From Cereibacter ovatus (GTDB lineage Bacteria > Pseudomonadota > Alphaproteobacteria > Rhodobacterales > Rhodobacteraceae): DNA of 64,000 nt. Position 1 is the first letter of the stretch, and every line of letters begins with the position of its first letter. Location: NCBI RefSeq assembly GCF_900207575.1, contig NZ_OAOQ01000002.1, forward strand, positions 362,587 to 426,586. Reading direction: 5' to 3'. Of this stretch, positions 9,008 through 17,841 are shown piece by piece. The position numbers and the translations under genes were made by a program. The notes beneath the pieces were generated by a model, which was not told the DNA's origin, ran no database searches, and saw nothing but the letters and a program-made list of their open reading frames with translations.

Positions 9008-9346
9008 GTGAAACTCATCATTGCAGCAATCAAGCCGTTCAAGCTCGAGGAGGTGCGCGAGGCGCTTACCACCATCGGCGTGCGTGGCATGATGGTGACC
9101 GAGATCAAGGGCTTCGGCTCACAGTCGGGACACACGGAAATCTATCGCGGGGCCGAATACGCCGTGAACTTCGTGCCGAAGGTCCGGCTTGAGATTGTGG
9201 TGCCCGACAGCCTTGCCGATCCGGTGGTCGAGACGATCCGCACCACCGCCAAGACCGACAAGATCGGCGACGGCAAGATCTTCGTGCTTGATGTCGAGCA
9301 GGCCGTCCGGGTGCGCACCGGCGAAATCAACGATGACGCGCTCTGA
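9008..9346 (+). CDS. glnK: P-II nitrogen regulatory protein GlnK
   Basis: A 112-residue P-II signal protein, exactly the family length. It starts at GTG (KLIIAAIKPFKLEEVREAL). The T-loop carries Tyr51, the uridylylation site, in GAEYAVNFVPK. The C-terminal half has the B-loop TDKIGDGKIFV and C-terminal VRTGE. P-II senses ATP/ADP and 2-oxoglutarate. Directly followed by amtB 27 bases later, it should be the GlnK type that plugs the ammonium channel when nitrogen is plentiful. Upstream open frame has no homology, so GTG is preferred. Confidence 0.96.
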   Translation: MKLIIAAIKPFKLEEVREALTTIGVRGMMVTEIKGFGSQSGHTEIYRGAEYAVNFVPKVRLEIVVPDSLADPVVETIRTTAKTDKIGDGKIFVLDVEQAVRVRTGEINDDAL

Positions 9347-9373
9347 CGCGGACGGGAGAGGGATAAGGAAAAA

Positions 9374-10726
9374 ATGAGAAAACTTTCGCATTATCTGGGC
9401 CTGTCCGCGCTGGGCGCGGTTGCCGCCCTGCCGGCCTGGGCACAGGACGCCGCGACCGAGGCCGCGCAAGCCGTGACCGAGGCCGTCACCCCCGTCATGG
9501 ACAAGGGCGATGTCGCCTGGATGCTGATGTCCACCGTGCTGGTGTTCTTCATGATCCTGCCGGGCATCGCGCTGTTTTACGGCGGCCTTGTGCGCGCCAA
9601 GAACATGCTGTCGGTGCTGATGCAGGTCACGCTGATCGCCTGCGTGGTGATGGTGATCTGGGTGATCTACGGCTATTCCTTTGCCTTCGGCGGCGGTGAC
9701 AGCCCGTTCTGGGGCGGTCTGGGCAAGCTGTTCCTTGCCGGTGTGACCCCCGACAGCATGGCGGCCACCTTCTCGGACGAGTTCGTGATCCCGGAATATC
9801 TGTTCATCTGCTTCCAGATGACCTTTGCCGCGCTGACGCCGGCGCTGATCGTCGGCGGCTTTGCCGAGCGGATCAAGTTCTCGGCGGTGCTGATCTTCTC
9901 GGTGATCTGGGTCACCTTTGCCTATTTCCCGATCGCGCACATGGTCTGGGACGCGAACGGCCTGATCTTCAACTGGGGTGCGATCGACTTCGCGGGCGGC
10001 ACGGTGGTCCATATCAACGCCGGTGTGGCGGCGCTGATCGGCGCGATCATGGTCGGCAAGCGCGTGGGCTTTGGCAAAGAGAACATGGCACCGCATTCGA
10101 TGGTGATGACCATGATCGGCGCCTCGATGCTGTGGTTCGGCTGGTTCGGCTTCAACGTCGGTTCGAACCTTGAAGCCAATGGCGGCGCGACGCTGGCGAT
10201 GATCAACACCTTCGTCGCCACCGCGGCCGCGGTCGTGGCCTGGTCGCTGATCGAGGCGCTGGCGCGCGGCAAGGCTTCGATGCTGGGTGCGGCTTCGGGC
10301 ATGATCGCGGGCCTTGTGGCGGTGACGCCGGCCTGTGGCACCATCGGTCCGATGGGGGCGATCGTGCTGGGTGCGGTGGCGTCGGTCATCTGCTATGTGT
10401 TCGTGACCACGGTGAAAAACGCGCTGGGCTATGACGACAGCCTTGATGTGTTCGGCATCCATGGCATCGGCGGCATCATCGGCGCGGTCGGCACCGGCAT
10501 CTTCTCGGCGGCAACGCTGGGCGGGGTCAACGGCGACGACTATTCCATCGTCGGCCAGACCATCGTCCAGATCCAGGCGATTGTCGTGACCATCATCTGG
10601 ACGGCCATCGTCTCGGTCGTGGCGTTCAAGATCGCTGACCTGATCGTGGGCCTGCGGGTGGATACCGAAAGCGAGCGCATCGGTCTTGACCAGACCTCGC
10701 ACGGCGAATCCGCCTATCACGCCTGA
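9374..10726 (+). CDS. amtB: Ammonium transporter AmtB
   Basis: A 450-residue Amt-family channel. An N-terminal signal sequence (1-23, ending AWA) precedes an alanine-rich linker and about 11 membrane helices. The paired pore histidines are His189 (FPIAHMVWD) and His363 (FGIHGIGG), with the GGFAER segment near 161-166. Co-transcribed with glnK, as is common, and so likely induced under nitrogen limitation. Two hairpins follow the stop. Confidence 0.96.
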   Translation: MRKLSHYLGLSALGAVAALPAWAQDAATEAAQAVTEAVTPVMDKGDVAWMLMSTVLVFFMILPGIALFYGGLVRAKNMLSVLMQVTLIACVVMVIWVIYGYSFAFGGGDSPFWGGLGKLFLAGVTPDSMAATFSDEFVIPEYLFICFQMTFAALTPALIVGGFAERIKFSAVLIFSVIWVTFAYFPIAHMVWDANGLIFNWGAIDFAGGTVVHINAGVAALIGAIMVGKRVGFGKENMAPHSMVMTMIGASMLWFGWFGFNVGSNLEANGGATLAMINTFVATAAAVVAWSLIEALARGKASMLGAASGMIAGLVAVTPACGTIGPMGAIVLGAVASVICYVFVTTVKNALGYDDSLDVFGIHGIGGIIGAVGTGIFSAATLGGVNGDDYSIVGQTIVQIQAIVVTIIWTAIVSVVAFKIADLIVGLRVDTESERIGLDQTSHGESAYHA

Positions 10727-10732
10727 AGGTTT

Positions 10733-10761
10733 GTGCGGCGGGAAGACCTTGCCCGCCGCAC
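10733..10761 (+). terminator. Hairpin after amtB
   Basis: GTGCGGCGGG and CCCGCCGCAC form a perfect 10-bp stem with a 9-base loop, starting 6 bases past the amtB stop. There is no T tract, so termination is likely but not certain. Confidence 0.6.
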
Positions 10762-10781
10762 CTGCCCGCAGGGAACAAAGA

Positions 10782-10814
10782 CCGGCCCCGTCGATGCAGA
10801 TCGGCGGGGCCTTT
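10782..10814. terminator. Second hairpin between convergent amtB and dut
   Basis: GGCCCCG/CGGGGCC stem followed by CTTTC. It lies just past the dut stop on the other strand and could serve both genes. Confidence 0.55.
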
Positions 10815-10838
10815 CGCTGCGCCCTGCGCCCTCGGGCC

Positions 10839-11291
10839 TTAGCGCAACCCGGTCGAGCCGAAGCCGCCCGTTCCGCGTTCGCTGTCTGACAGGTCATCGA
10901 CCTCGACCGGCCGGCAGTGCCGGACATCCGCCACCACCGCCTGCGCGATGCGGTCGCCGTGACGGATGGTGAAGGGATCGGAGCCCAGATAGTAAAGCCC
11001 ACACATCACCACGCCGCGGTAATCGCTGTCCACGGTGCCGGGGCTGTTCGGGATCAGGAAGCCATGCTTCAGCGCAAGGCCGGACCGGGGGCGGATCTGC
11101 ATCTCGGTTCCCGGCGGCAGTTCCACCGAAAACCCGGTCGAGATGATCCGAAGCTGGCCATGTTCGAACGTCACCGGCCCGTCGGGCAGGAAGGCGCGCA
11201 GATCCATCCCCGCGGCGCCCGGGGTGGCATAGGCGGGCAGGGGCAGGTCGGTGTTTCCGTCGGCGCGTTTGAAGCGGATGTCTGTCGTCAC
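10839..11291 (-). CDS. dut: dUTP diphosphatase
   Basis: A 150-residue trimeric dUTPase that turns dUTP into dUMP and pyrophosphate, keeping uracil out of DNA and supplying dUMP for thymidylate synthesis. All five family motifs are visible: PGAAGMDLRA, PRSGLALKHG, PGTVDSDYRG, GDRIAQAVV and the C-terminal RGTGGFGSTG. It lies downstream of a DeoR-type gene on the same strand, with a 50-base gap. Confidence 0.96.
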   Translation of the reverse strand: MTTDIRFKRADGNTDLPLPAYATPGAAGMDLRAFLPDGPVTFEHGQLRIISTGFSVELPPGTEMQIRPRSGLALKHGFLIPNSPGTVDSDYRGVVMCGLYYLGSDPFTIRHGDRIAQAVVADVRHCRPVEVDDLSDSERGTGGFGSTGLR

Positions 11292-11341
11292 GATGGCCTC
11301 TTGGTCTGATGGTGCCGTTCTGGGGGGGCTTCTGCCTGCGA

Positions 11342-12115
11342 TCAGTCGCCCATTTGCCCGGCAACGGTGACGGCGGTGCCCCAGCCATCGCAGCGCCGGG
11401 CCAGATCCTCGGGCAGTGGCGTATCGGTGAACACCGCATCCAGCTCCTTCAAAGAGCCGATCCGCACCGGCGCCTTGCGCCCCAGTTTCGATCCGTCGGT
11501 GACAAGGAAGCGTTGCCGCGACTGGCGCAGGATCGCCTTCGACACCCGCACCTCGGCCAGATCGAAATCCAGCAGATCGCCGTCGGGGTCCAGCGCCGAG
11601 GTGCCGATCACCGCGAAATCCACCTTGAACTGTTCGATGAACTGGATCGTCAGATCCCCCACCAGCCCCCCGTCCGAGCGCCGAAGCTGCCCGCCCGCCA
11701 CCATCACCTCGCAGGATGGATTGGCGACAAGGATGTTGGCCACATTCATGTTGTTCGTGACCACGGTGATGTTGCGATGGCCCAGAAGTTCGCGCGCCAC
11801 CGCCTCGGTCGTGGTGCCGATGTTCAGGATCATCGAGGAATTGTCCGGGATCGCGCGGGCGCAGGCGCGGCCGATGGCGGCCTTGGCGGCCTCGTTCATG
11901 CGGCGGCGTTCCTCATAGCCGATGTTGCTGACGCCGGTGCGCAGCACCGCGCCGCCATGCACCCGATCCAGCAGGCCGGCATCGGCCAGCTCGGTCAGGT
12001 CGCGCCGGATGGTCTGAAGCGTCACCGCGAACCGTTCGGCCAGTTGTTCGACCACCACGCGGCCCTCGATCCGGGCGATGTCCAGGATCTCGGTCTGGCG
12101 GAAATTCAGCGCCAT
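11342..12115 (-). CDS. DeoR/GlpR-family transcriptional regulator
   Basis: A 257-residue repressor with an N-terminal DeoR helix-turn-helix (about 3-58, including VTLQTIRRDLTELADAGLLDRVHGG) and a C-terminal sugar-phosphate sensor of the isomerase-like fold (NIGTTTEAVARELL, VVTNNMNVANIL, VAGGQLRRSDGGLVG). The pattern is closest to GlpR-like members that respond to glycerol-3-phosphate, but no glp genes are here, so the ligand is open. I chose the ATG at 12115 behind AAGGA; two in-frame ATGs lie 9 and 18 bases upstream. Divergent from the RNA methyltransferase gene. Confidence 0.9.
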   Translation of the reverse strand: MALNFRQTEILDIARIEGRVVVEQLAERFAVTLQTIRRDLTELADAGLLDRVHGGAVLRTGVSNIGYEERRRMNEAAKAAIGRACARAIPDNSSMILNIGTTTEAVARELLGHRNITVVTNNMNVANILVANPSCEVMVAGGQLRRSDGGLVGDLTIQFIEQFKVDFAVIGTSALDPDGDLLDFDLAEVRVSKAILRQSRQRFLVTDGSKLGRKAPVRIGSLKELDAVFTDTPLPEDLARRCDGWGTAVTVAGQMGD

Positions 12116-12199
12116 CGGTGTCATCCTTGCCATTTCAGATGCTGTTTGCCACGCCCGTTCGGCCGTGTCATGCCTTCGCGGCATATTTTCGGAACCGCC

Positions 12200-13363
12200 A
12201 TGACCCCCGCAGCCCGCCTTTCCGCCGCCATCGGCATCCTTGACCGCATCCTTGCCGGCGCCCCGGCCGAACAGGCGCTGACCAACTGGGGCCGTGCCAG
12301 CCGCTATGCCGGATCGGGCGACCGGGCGGCGGTGCGCGATCTGGTGTTTGACGCGCTGCGCTGCCGGCGGTCTTTCGCGCGGCTGGGTGGGGCGGAAACG
12401 GGCCGCGGGCTGATCCTTGGCGGGCTGCGCGCGGCCGGGGCGGATGTGGGCGCGCTGTTTTGCGGCGAGGGCCATGCCCCCGCGCCGCCCGCGGGGCCGG
12501 AACTTGCGCCGCAGCCGCCATCCGCGCTTGAGTCGCTTGACTGCCCCGACTGGCTTGCCCCGCGGCTTCAGGGCAGTCTGGGCGCGGATTTTGCTGCGGT
12601 GATGCAGGCGCTGCGTCATCGGGCGCCGGTATTCCTGCGGGTGAACCTTGCGCGTGCCAGCGTGGCGGCGGCGATCGAAGCCCTTGCCGCCGAAGGGATC
12701 GTGGCGCGACCGCATCCCTTGGCCGCCACGGCGCTGGAAGTGACGGAAGGTGCGCGGAAAATCCACGGCTCGGCCGCCTATCGCGACGGTCTGGTCGAGT
12801 TGCAGGATGCGGCCTCGCAGGCGGTGGTTCAGGCGCTGCCGCTGGTCGCGGGCGCGCGGGTGCTGGATTATTGCGCGGGCGGGGGTGGCAAGACGCTGGC
12901 GATGGCCGGTGGTGCCGGGTTGACGCTGTTTGCCCATGACGCCGATCCGCGTCGGATGCGCGATCTGCCGGCGCGGGCCGAACGGGCCGGCGTCCGGGTG
13001 CGGCTGTTGTCCACAGCCGACACGCGGCGCGAGGCGCCCTTTGACCTTGTGCTGGCCGATGCGCCGTGCAGCGGTTCGGGAAGCTGGCGCCGCGCACCCG
13101 AGGGCAAATGGAGCCTGACGCCTGCACGTCTGGCGGCGCTGGTTGCCACGCAGGCCGCCATTCTCGATGAGACGGCGGCGCTGGTGCGGCTCGGGGGGCA
13201 TCTTGGTTATGCCACCTGCTCGGTGTTGGACGAGGAAAACGACGACCAGATCCATGCCTTGCTGGCCCGCAGGCCGGGCTGGGAAAGGGTGTCGCGCCTG
13301 CGGTTGACGCCGCTTGACGGGGGGGATGGGTTCTTTCTGTCGCTGTTGCGACGAATTGGATGA
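12200..13363 (+). CDS. RsmB/NOP-family RNA (cytosine-5) methyltransferase
   Basis: A 387-residue SAM-dependent RNA methyltransferase. An N-terminal helical region (1-130) is like the NusB/RsmB N-domain. The catalytic Rossmann domain has the SAM motif VLDYCAGGGGKTLAM, motif IV ADAPCSGSGSWRR (Cys290) and motif VI YATCSVLDEEND (Cys340, the usual nucleophile). It probably makes m5C in 16S rRNA or another RNA; the exact base cannot be read from sequence. It is a short form compared with RsmB. Confidence 0.9.
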   Translation: MTPAARLSAAIGILDRILAGAPAEQALTNWGRASRYAGSGDRAAVRDLVFDALRCRRSFARLGGAETGRGLILGGLRAAGADVGALFCGEGHAPAPPAGPELAPQPPSALESLDCPDWLAPRLQGSLGADFAAVMQALRHRAPVFLRVNLARASVAAAIEALAAEGIVARPHPLAATALEVTEGARKIHGSAAYRDGLVELQDAASQAVVQALPLVAGARVLDYCAGGGGKTLAMAGGAGLTLFAHDADPRRMRDLPARAERAGVRVRLLSTADTRREAPFDLVLADAPCSGSGSWRRAPEGKWSLTPARLAALVATQAAILDETAALVRLGGHLGYATCSVLDEENDDQIHALLARRPGWERVSRLRLTPLDGGDGFFLSLLRRIG

Positions 13364-13390
13364 ACTTGACCCACTGTTTCCGGATCAGGA

Positions 13391-13405
13391 TTAAGCACTG
13401 GTTAA
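13391..13405 (+). promoter_or_regulatory. CtrA box (TTAA-N7-TTAA) upstream of cckA
   Basis: TTAA at 13391-13394, seven bases, then TTAA at 13402-13405: a perfect match to the full CtrA site known from alphaproteobacteria. It ends 18 bases before the cckA start used here. TTAA is rare in this GC-rich DNA, which lowers the chance of a random match. Confidence 0.6.
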
Positions 13406-13423
13406 TGATTTGGGCGCCGAATT

Positions 13424-15751
13424 GTGCTGCGGACGAATCCGGTGCAGGGGGTGCGAGTGCACAGGCAGGCGGCAGAACTGATGGACGGGGGGGCAGGCTC
13501 CCGGCTCTGGCTGCTTCTCGCGGTGGCGGGCGGGGCGTTTGTGACGGCGCTGTTTGCTCCTGATCTGCATATGCAGCTTGGCGCGGCGATGGTGGCGCTG
13601 ACATTCGGGGCGGTCGTGCTGATGTGGCGCGGCCTGATGGCATGGCATAGCCTGCGCGAGCGTGACCTTGACCACAGGCTGTCGCGTCTTGTGGGCGAGG
13701 ATGCGGCGCCCTGCTTCACCACCGATGGCGTGGGCAAGATCGGATACCAGAACCGCACGGCGGCGGAACGCTTCGGCGACCGGGGGGGCGCCACGCTTGT
13801 CGCGGCGCTCAGCGATCATTTCGCCAGTCCTGCCTCGGTCCTGTTCCGGTTGCAGGCGCGTGCCGCCCAAAGCGGGGCCGCGCGCGAAGATGTGGTGACC
13901 CGGCGAGGCCACACCCGCCTGTCGGTGCATCGCGTCGACAAAGAGCGGTTCCTTTGGCGGCTGGAAGAGTTTCAGGATCGCAGCGCCGCGGGCGGGCGCG
14001 GGGCCGAGGCGCTGAGTCTGCCGATGCTGATCGCCAACAAGACCGGCGTCGTGTTGTTCGCGAACGAGGCGCTGCGGCGCCTGATCGGTCAGCGGCCAAA
14101 GCGGCTGGACCGCATCTTTACCGACCTCTCACCCCGCTCGGGCGAAGAGGTCGAGATCGCTTCGGCCGACGGCCCGGTGCGCGCGATTCTGGCCGAGGTC
14201 GAAGGGGTGGGCGAACGGCGCGAGATCTACCTGATGCCGGTGGCGCCCCGTTCGGACCACGCGGCCGAGGTCGCGGATTTCGAACACCTGCCGGTGGCGC
14301 TGCTGAAACTTTCCGGCGATGGCGGTCTGCGCTTGGCCAACCGCGCGGCGCGCGACCTTCTGCATCTGGACCCTGACGCGCGGCCGATGTTTTCCGACCT
14401 GTTCGAAGGGCTTGGTCGGTCGGTCACCGACTGGCTTGCCGATGTCGCAACCGAGCGGATGCCGGGCGGGGCTGAAGTGCTGCGTCTGCGCCGCTCGGAA
14501 GAAGACCTGTTCCTTCAGATCGCCCTTCGGCGGATCGTCGAGCAGGGGCGCCCGGCGGTGCTGGCGGTTCTCAACGATGCCACTGCGCTCAAGACGCTTG
14601 AGGCGCAGTTTGTCCAAAGCCAGAAAATGCAGGCCATTGGTCAGCTCGCAGGCGGGATTGCGCATGATTTCAACAATCTGCTGACCGCGATCTCGGGGCA
14701 CTGCGATCTGCTGCTTTTGCGCCACGACCGCGAAGATCCCGAATTTGCCGATCTGGTGCAGATCCACCAGAACGCGAACCGGGCGGCAAGCCTTGTGGGT
14801 CAGCTTCTGGCCTTCTCGCGCAAGCAGACGCTGAAGCCGGAACGGATCGACCTGCAAGAGGCGCTGTCGGATCTGACCCATCTGCTGAACCGGCTTGTGG
14901 GCGAGAGGGTGACGCTGCGCCTGACCCATGCCGCCGAGCTTGGTCCGATCCGGGCGGACAAGCGGCAGCTTGAGCAGGTGCTGATGAACCTTGTGGTCAA
15001 TGCCCGCGACGCGATGCCAGAGGGCGGCGTGATCGGGATCGAGACAGAGGCGCTGACCCTTCCCGAGGAATTGCGCCGTGATCGTGCAGTCGTTCCGCCC
15101 GGCGACTATGCCGTGATCCGGGTCCGCGACGGTGGCACGGGGATTCCGCCTGACCGGCTTCAGAAGATATTCGAGCCCTTCTTCACCACCAAGCGCCCGG
15201 GCGAGGGGACCGGCCTTGGCCTGTCCACGGTCTATGGAATCGTCAAACAGTCCGGCGGGTTCATTTTCGTCGACAGTGAGCCCGGTGAGGGCAGCGTGTT
15301 CCATCTGTATTTCCCGATCCACGGCGATCCACTGCCAGCCGAGGCCTGCCCGGTTGCCGTCCCCGCTCCGGTCTCGCTGCGCCGGGGTGAAGGGGTGGTG
15401 CTGCTGGTCGAGGATGAAGCGCCGGTCCGGGCTTTTGCCTCGCGTGCGCTGCGGATGCGGGGCTACACCGTCATCGAAGCGGAAAACGCCGAAGAGGCGT
15501 TGAAAGCATTGGACGATCCTGCGCTTGAGGTGGATGTGTTCGTGACGGATGTGGTCATGCCGGGCATGGATGGCCCCACCTGGGTTCGCCATGCGCTCAA
15601 GGAGCGGCCGAACGTGCGTGTTATTTTTGTTTCGGGCTACGCCGAGGAATGTCTTGCGGAATCGCAGGCCCGCATTCCCAATTCGGTCTTCCTGCCCAAG
15701 CCGTTCTCGCTCAACGATCTGACGGCAACGGTGCAAGGGCAGGTTTGCTGA
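13424..15751 (+). CDS. cckA: Hybrid sensor kinase CckA
   Basis: A 775-residue membrane hybrid kinase. Two membrane segments (about 27-45 and 50-72) are followed by PAS-like regions (about 95-390), a HisKA domain with His414 in GGIAHDFNNLL, a HATPase domain (N box NLVVNARDAMPEGG, G2 box GEGTGLGLSTVYGIVKQSGG) and a C-terminal receiver with Asp709 (VTDVVMPGMDG) and Lys759. This is the CckA layout; CckA feeds phosphate through ChpT to CtrA, which in Rhodobacterales controls motility and gene transfer agents rather than being essential. The start is not certain because no clear SD precedes it. Confidence 0.93.
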   Translation: MLRTNPVQGVRVHRQAAELMDGGAGSRLWLLLAVAGGAFVTALFAPDLHMQLGAAMVALTFGAVVLMWRGLMAWHSLRERDLDHRLSRLVGEDAAPCFTTDGVGKIGYQNRTAAERFGDRGGATLVAALSDHFASPASVLFRLQARAAQSGAAREDVVTRRGHTRLSVHRVDKERFLWRLEEFQDRSAAGGRGAEALSLPMLIANKTGVVLFANEALRRLIGQRPKRLDRIFTDLSPRSGEEVEIASADGPVRAILAEVEGVGERREIYLMPVAPRSDHAAEVADFEHLPVALLKLSGDGGLRLANRAARDLLHLDPDARPMFSDLFEGLGRSVTDWLADVATERMPGGAEVLRLRRSEEDLFLQIALRRIVEQGRPAVLAVLNDATALKTLEAQFVQSQKMQAIGQLAGGIAHDFNNLLTAISGHCDLLLLRHDREDPEFADLVQIHQNANRAASLVGQLLAFSRKQTLKPERIDLQEALSDLTHLLNRLVGERVTLRLTHAAELGPIRADKRQLEQVLMNLVVNARDAMPEGGVIGIETEALTLPEELRRDRAVVPPGDYAVIRVRDGGTGIPPDRLQKIFEPFFTTKRPGEGTGLGLSTVYGIVKQSGGFIFVDSEPGEGSVFHLYFPIHGDPLPAEACPVAVPAPVSLRRGEGVVLLVEDEAPVRAFASRALRMRGYTVIEAENAEEALKALDDPALEVDVFVTDVVMPGMDGPTWVRHALKERPNVRVIFVSGYAEECLAESQARIPNSVFLPKPFSLNDLTATVQGQVC

Positions 15752-15777
15752 TGAATATCCCGTCGGGCGTTTGAAGG

Positions 15778-15829
15778 GGCGGTGGCTGCCGCCAACGCCA
15801 CCGCCAGCGCGGCCTAGGCCCGCGCTGGC
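15778..15829. terminator. Two adjacent hairpins between convergent cckA and sulfotransferase genes
   Basis: First stem GGCGGTGGC/GCCACCGCC (15778-15786 with 15797-15805). Second stem GCCAGCGCGG/CCGCGCTGGC (15803-15812 with 15820-15829), loop CCTAGGC. The hairpins share three bases, so only one can form fully at a time. No T tract. Confidence 0.55.
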
Positions 15830-15897
15830 CAGTATGGATGCATGTGACACAGCACACTGTCGCACCTGCCAAGGAACGTTCAGGTGCCGGCAGCCCG

Positions 15898-16488
15898 TCA
15901 CCCCAGCGATTCGTAAAGCGCGAAATCTTTTTCCAGCACCTGCCGCAGTAGCGCCTCTGACTCGTCAGACAGATCGAGCGAGGCCGAGGGCGAGACATTC
16001 AGCCGGGGCAGGATGATCTCGCACCCCAGCCGCTCTTCCAGAAAGTCGATGAACCCGCCGATGTCTTCGTAACGGAAGATCCGGTCCACACCCTTGCCGC
16101 TCTTTGCGTCCAGAAACCGTGCCTGCGAGCCGACGGCCGCAAAGTCCGGTTGCGGGTCGCTGGCATAAGCCCGGACGAAATCGTCGAAGCCGAGATCGGC
16201 AGTGCTTCTCGCCTGATCGAGGATATCTTCGCGCTGACGATAGCGAAACCAGCTGCCAAGCCAGGCGCGCGGCTCGCGCATCAGTGCGACAAGGGTGAAC
16301 TCCTCACCCGCGGCGGCCTCGAGATAGGGGCCGATGAAGCGCCGGTAGCGTTGGGCGGTGGTATGCTTCAGGTTGGGCGGGCGCTGGATCGACACCGTGG
16401 CGAGCGATTCGAGGGCCGCCTCGATGGCGGTCGTCCCCGTTTTGGGCGTGGCCAGAAACGCCAGCCGTTGTTCCCAGAATACGAGCAT
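15898..16488 (-). CDS. Sulfotransferase-family protein
   Basis: A 196-residue protein with the PAPS 5'-phosphosulfate loop TPKTGTTAIEAAL near the N-terminus and a 3'-phosphate region VALMREPRAWLGSWFRYRQR. It resembles small bacterial sulfotransferase-family proteins, about 200 residues, found in Rhodobacterales. The acceptor is unknown, perhaps an envelope glycan. It sits alone between cckA and recA, divergent from recA. Confidence 0.75.
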   Translation of the reverse strand: MLVFWEQRLAFLATPKTGTTAIEAALESLATVSIQRPPNLKHTTAQRYRRFIGPYLEAAAGEEFTLVALMREPRAWLGSWFRYRQREDILDQARSTADLGFDDFVRAYASDPQPDFAAVGSQARFLDAKSGKGVDRIFRYEDIGGFIDFLEERLGCEIILPRLNVSPSASLDLSDESEALLRQVLEKDFALYESLG

Positions 16489-16617
16489 TCTGTCCCTTTT
16501 TGCAGCCGGGCCTCTCTCGTGCCCTATCGTTGTAAACTAGCCCTTAACCGTTTTTGCCGGAAGCTGCATCCATCGGAGAATCCGGTTGCCATGTTCGCCA
16601 TTGGGTCGCATATTGAC

Positions 16618-16632
16618 GAACATAAGGCGAAC
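16618..16632 (+). promoter_or_regulatory. LexA (SOS) box of recA
   Basis: GAAC-N7-GAAC, the alphaproteobacterial LexA site, perfect in both halves and 50 bases before the recA start. A -35-like TTGACG at 16613-16618 touches it, so LexA would block RNA polymerase directly. Confidence 0.85.
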
Positions 16633-16681
16633 ATCGCAACAGATTGCTGGCCCGGCGCGGCTGTGGGATAAGGAACCCGAC

Positions 16682-17755
16682 ATGGGAACGGCGAACCTGC
16701 TCGACTTGAACGAAAGGCGCGAGATGGACAAGGCGAAGGCGCTGGAAAGCGCACTGGCACAGATCGAACGGCAGTTCGGCAAGGGCTCGATCATGAAGCT
16801 GGGCGCGAACAGCCCGGTGATGGAGATCGAGGCGACCTCGACCGGCTCGCTCGGCCTCGATATCGCGCTGGGGATCGGCGGTCTGCCCAAAGGGCGGATC
16901 ATCGAGATCTACGGGCCGGAAAGTTCGGGGAAGACCACCCTGACGCTGCATGTGGTGGCCGAGGAACAGAAAAAGGGCGGGGTCTGCGCCTTTGTCGATG
17001 CCGAACATGCGCTGGATCCGCAATATGCCAAGAAACTTGGCGTCAACCTTGACGAATTGCTGATCTCGCAGCCTGACACCGGCGAACAGGCGCTGGAGAT
17101 CGTGGATACGCTGGTGCGCTCGGGCGCGGTCAGCCTGATCGTGGTGGATTCGGTGGCGGCGCTGACGCCGAAATCCGAGATCGAGGGCGACATGGGCGAC
17201 ATGCAGATGGGCTCTCAGGCCCGTCTGATGAGCCAGGCGATGCGCAAGCTGACCGCCAGCATCGGCCGGTCGAACTGCATGGTGATCTTCATCAATCAGA
17301 TCCGCATGAAGATCGGCGTGATGTTCGGCAACCCCGAAACCACCACCGGCGGCAACGCGCTGAAGTTTTACGCCAGCGTCCGCCTGGACATCCGCCGCAC
17401 CGGCGCGATCAAGGACCGTGACAACGTGATCGGCAACACCACCAAGGTGAAGGTGGTGAAGAACAAGGTGGCGCCCCCGTTCCGCGAGGTCGAATTCGAC
17501 ATCATGTATGGCGAGGGCATCTCGAAAACCGGCGAACTGGTCGATCTGGGCGTGAAGGCCGGTGTCGTCGAGAAGTCGGGGTCGTGGTATTCCTATGGCG
17601 ACGAGCGCATCGGTCAGGGGCGCGAGAATGCCAAGGCTTTCCTGCGCTCGAACCCTTCGGTTGCCCATGACATCGAGGACAAGATCCGCGCCTCGCACGG
17701 GCTTGATTTCTCGACCGGAGAGTCCGGCAAGGACGACGATCTGGTGGACATGTGA
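16682..17755 (+). CDS. recA: Recombinase RecA
   Basis: A 357-residue RecA, the ATP-driven strand-exchange protein of homologous repair and the co-protease for LexA. Walker A is GPESSGKTT (78-86), with the MAW-type motifs [23 protein letters not shown] and [21 protein letters not shown], and an acidic C-terminus ending DDDLVDM. The ATG at 16682 is chosen because the alphaproteobacterial N-terminus MGTANLLDL starts there. Control by LexA is supported by the upstream box. Confidence 0.98.
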   Translation: MGTANLLDLNERREMDKAKALESALAQIERQFGKGSIMKLGANSPVMEIEATSTGSLGLDIALGIGGLPKGRIIEIYGPESSGKTTLTLHVVAEEQKKGGVCAFVDAEHALDPQYAKKLGVNLDELLISQPDTGEQALEIVDTLVRSGAVSLIVVDSVAALTPKSEIEGDMGDMQMGSQARLMSQAMRKLTASIGRSNCMVIFINQIRMKIGVMFGNPETTTGGNALKFYASVRLDIRRTGAIKDRDNVIGNTTKVKVVKNKVAPPFREVEFDIMYGEGISKTGELVDLGVKAGVVEKSGSWYSYGDERIGQGRENAKAFLRSNPSVAHDIEDKIRASHGLDFSTGESGKDDDLVDM

Positions 17756-17758
17756 CGC

Positions 17759-17796
17759 GGCCCCGCGTCGAGGTGGACAGCCTCGGCGCGGGGGGC
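17759..17796 (+). terminator. Imperfect hairpin between recA and alaS
   Basis: A long GC-rich inverted repeat with CCCCGCG and CGCGGGG outer arms and an inner CGAGG/CCTCG pair, just past the recA stop. No T tract. Confidence 0.5.
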
Positions 17797-17841
17797 TAAA
17801 CGGGTCGGCGAAGCTCAGATCCGCCTGACAGGGGCCCTCTC

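Noticed and set aside
9119-11002. A long open frame on the minus strand opposite glnK, amtB and dut
   Set aside because: It is antisense to three well-supported genes, has His/Asp/Arg-rich composition typical of GC-rich shadow frames, and no family pattern.
16533-16547. CtrA-like site TAAA-N7-TTAA between the sulfotransferase and recA genes
   Set aside because: One half has a mismatch, and no other evidence supports it, unlike the perfect site before cckA.
16590-16610. Second SOS box (GTTC-N7-GGTC) upstream of recA
   Set aside because: The right half has a mismatch in a key base; the perfect box 25 bases later explains regulation.
17756-17841. T-box or other leader control before alaS
   Set aside because: The gap is short and holds only an imperfect hairpin without a T tract; T-boxes are not typical of this group.
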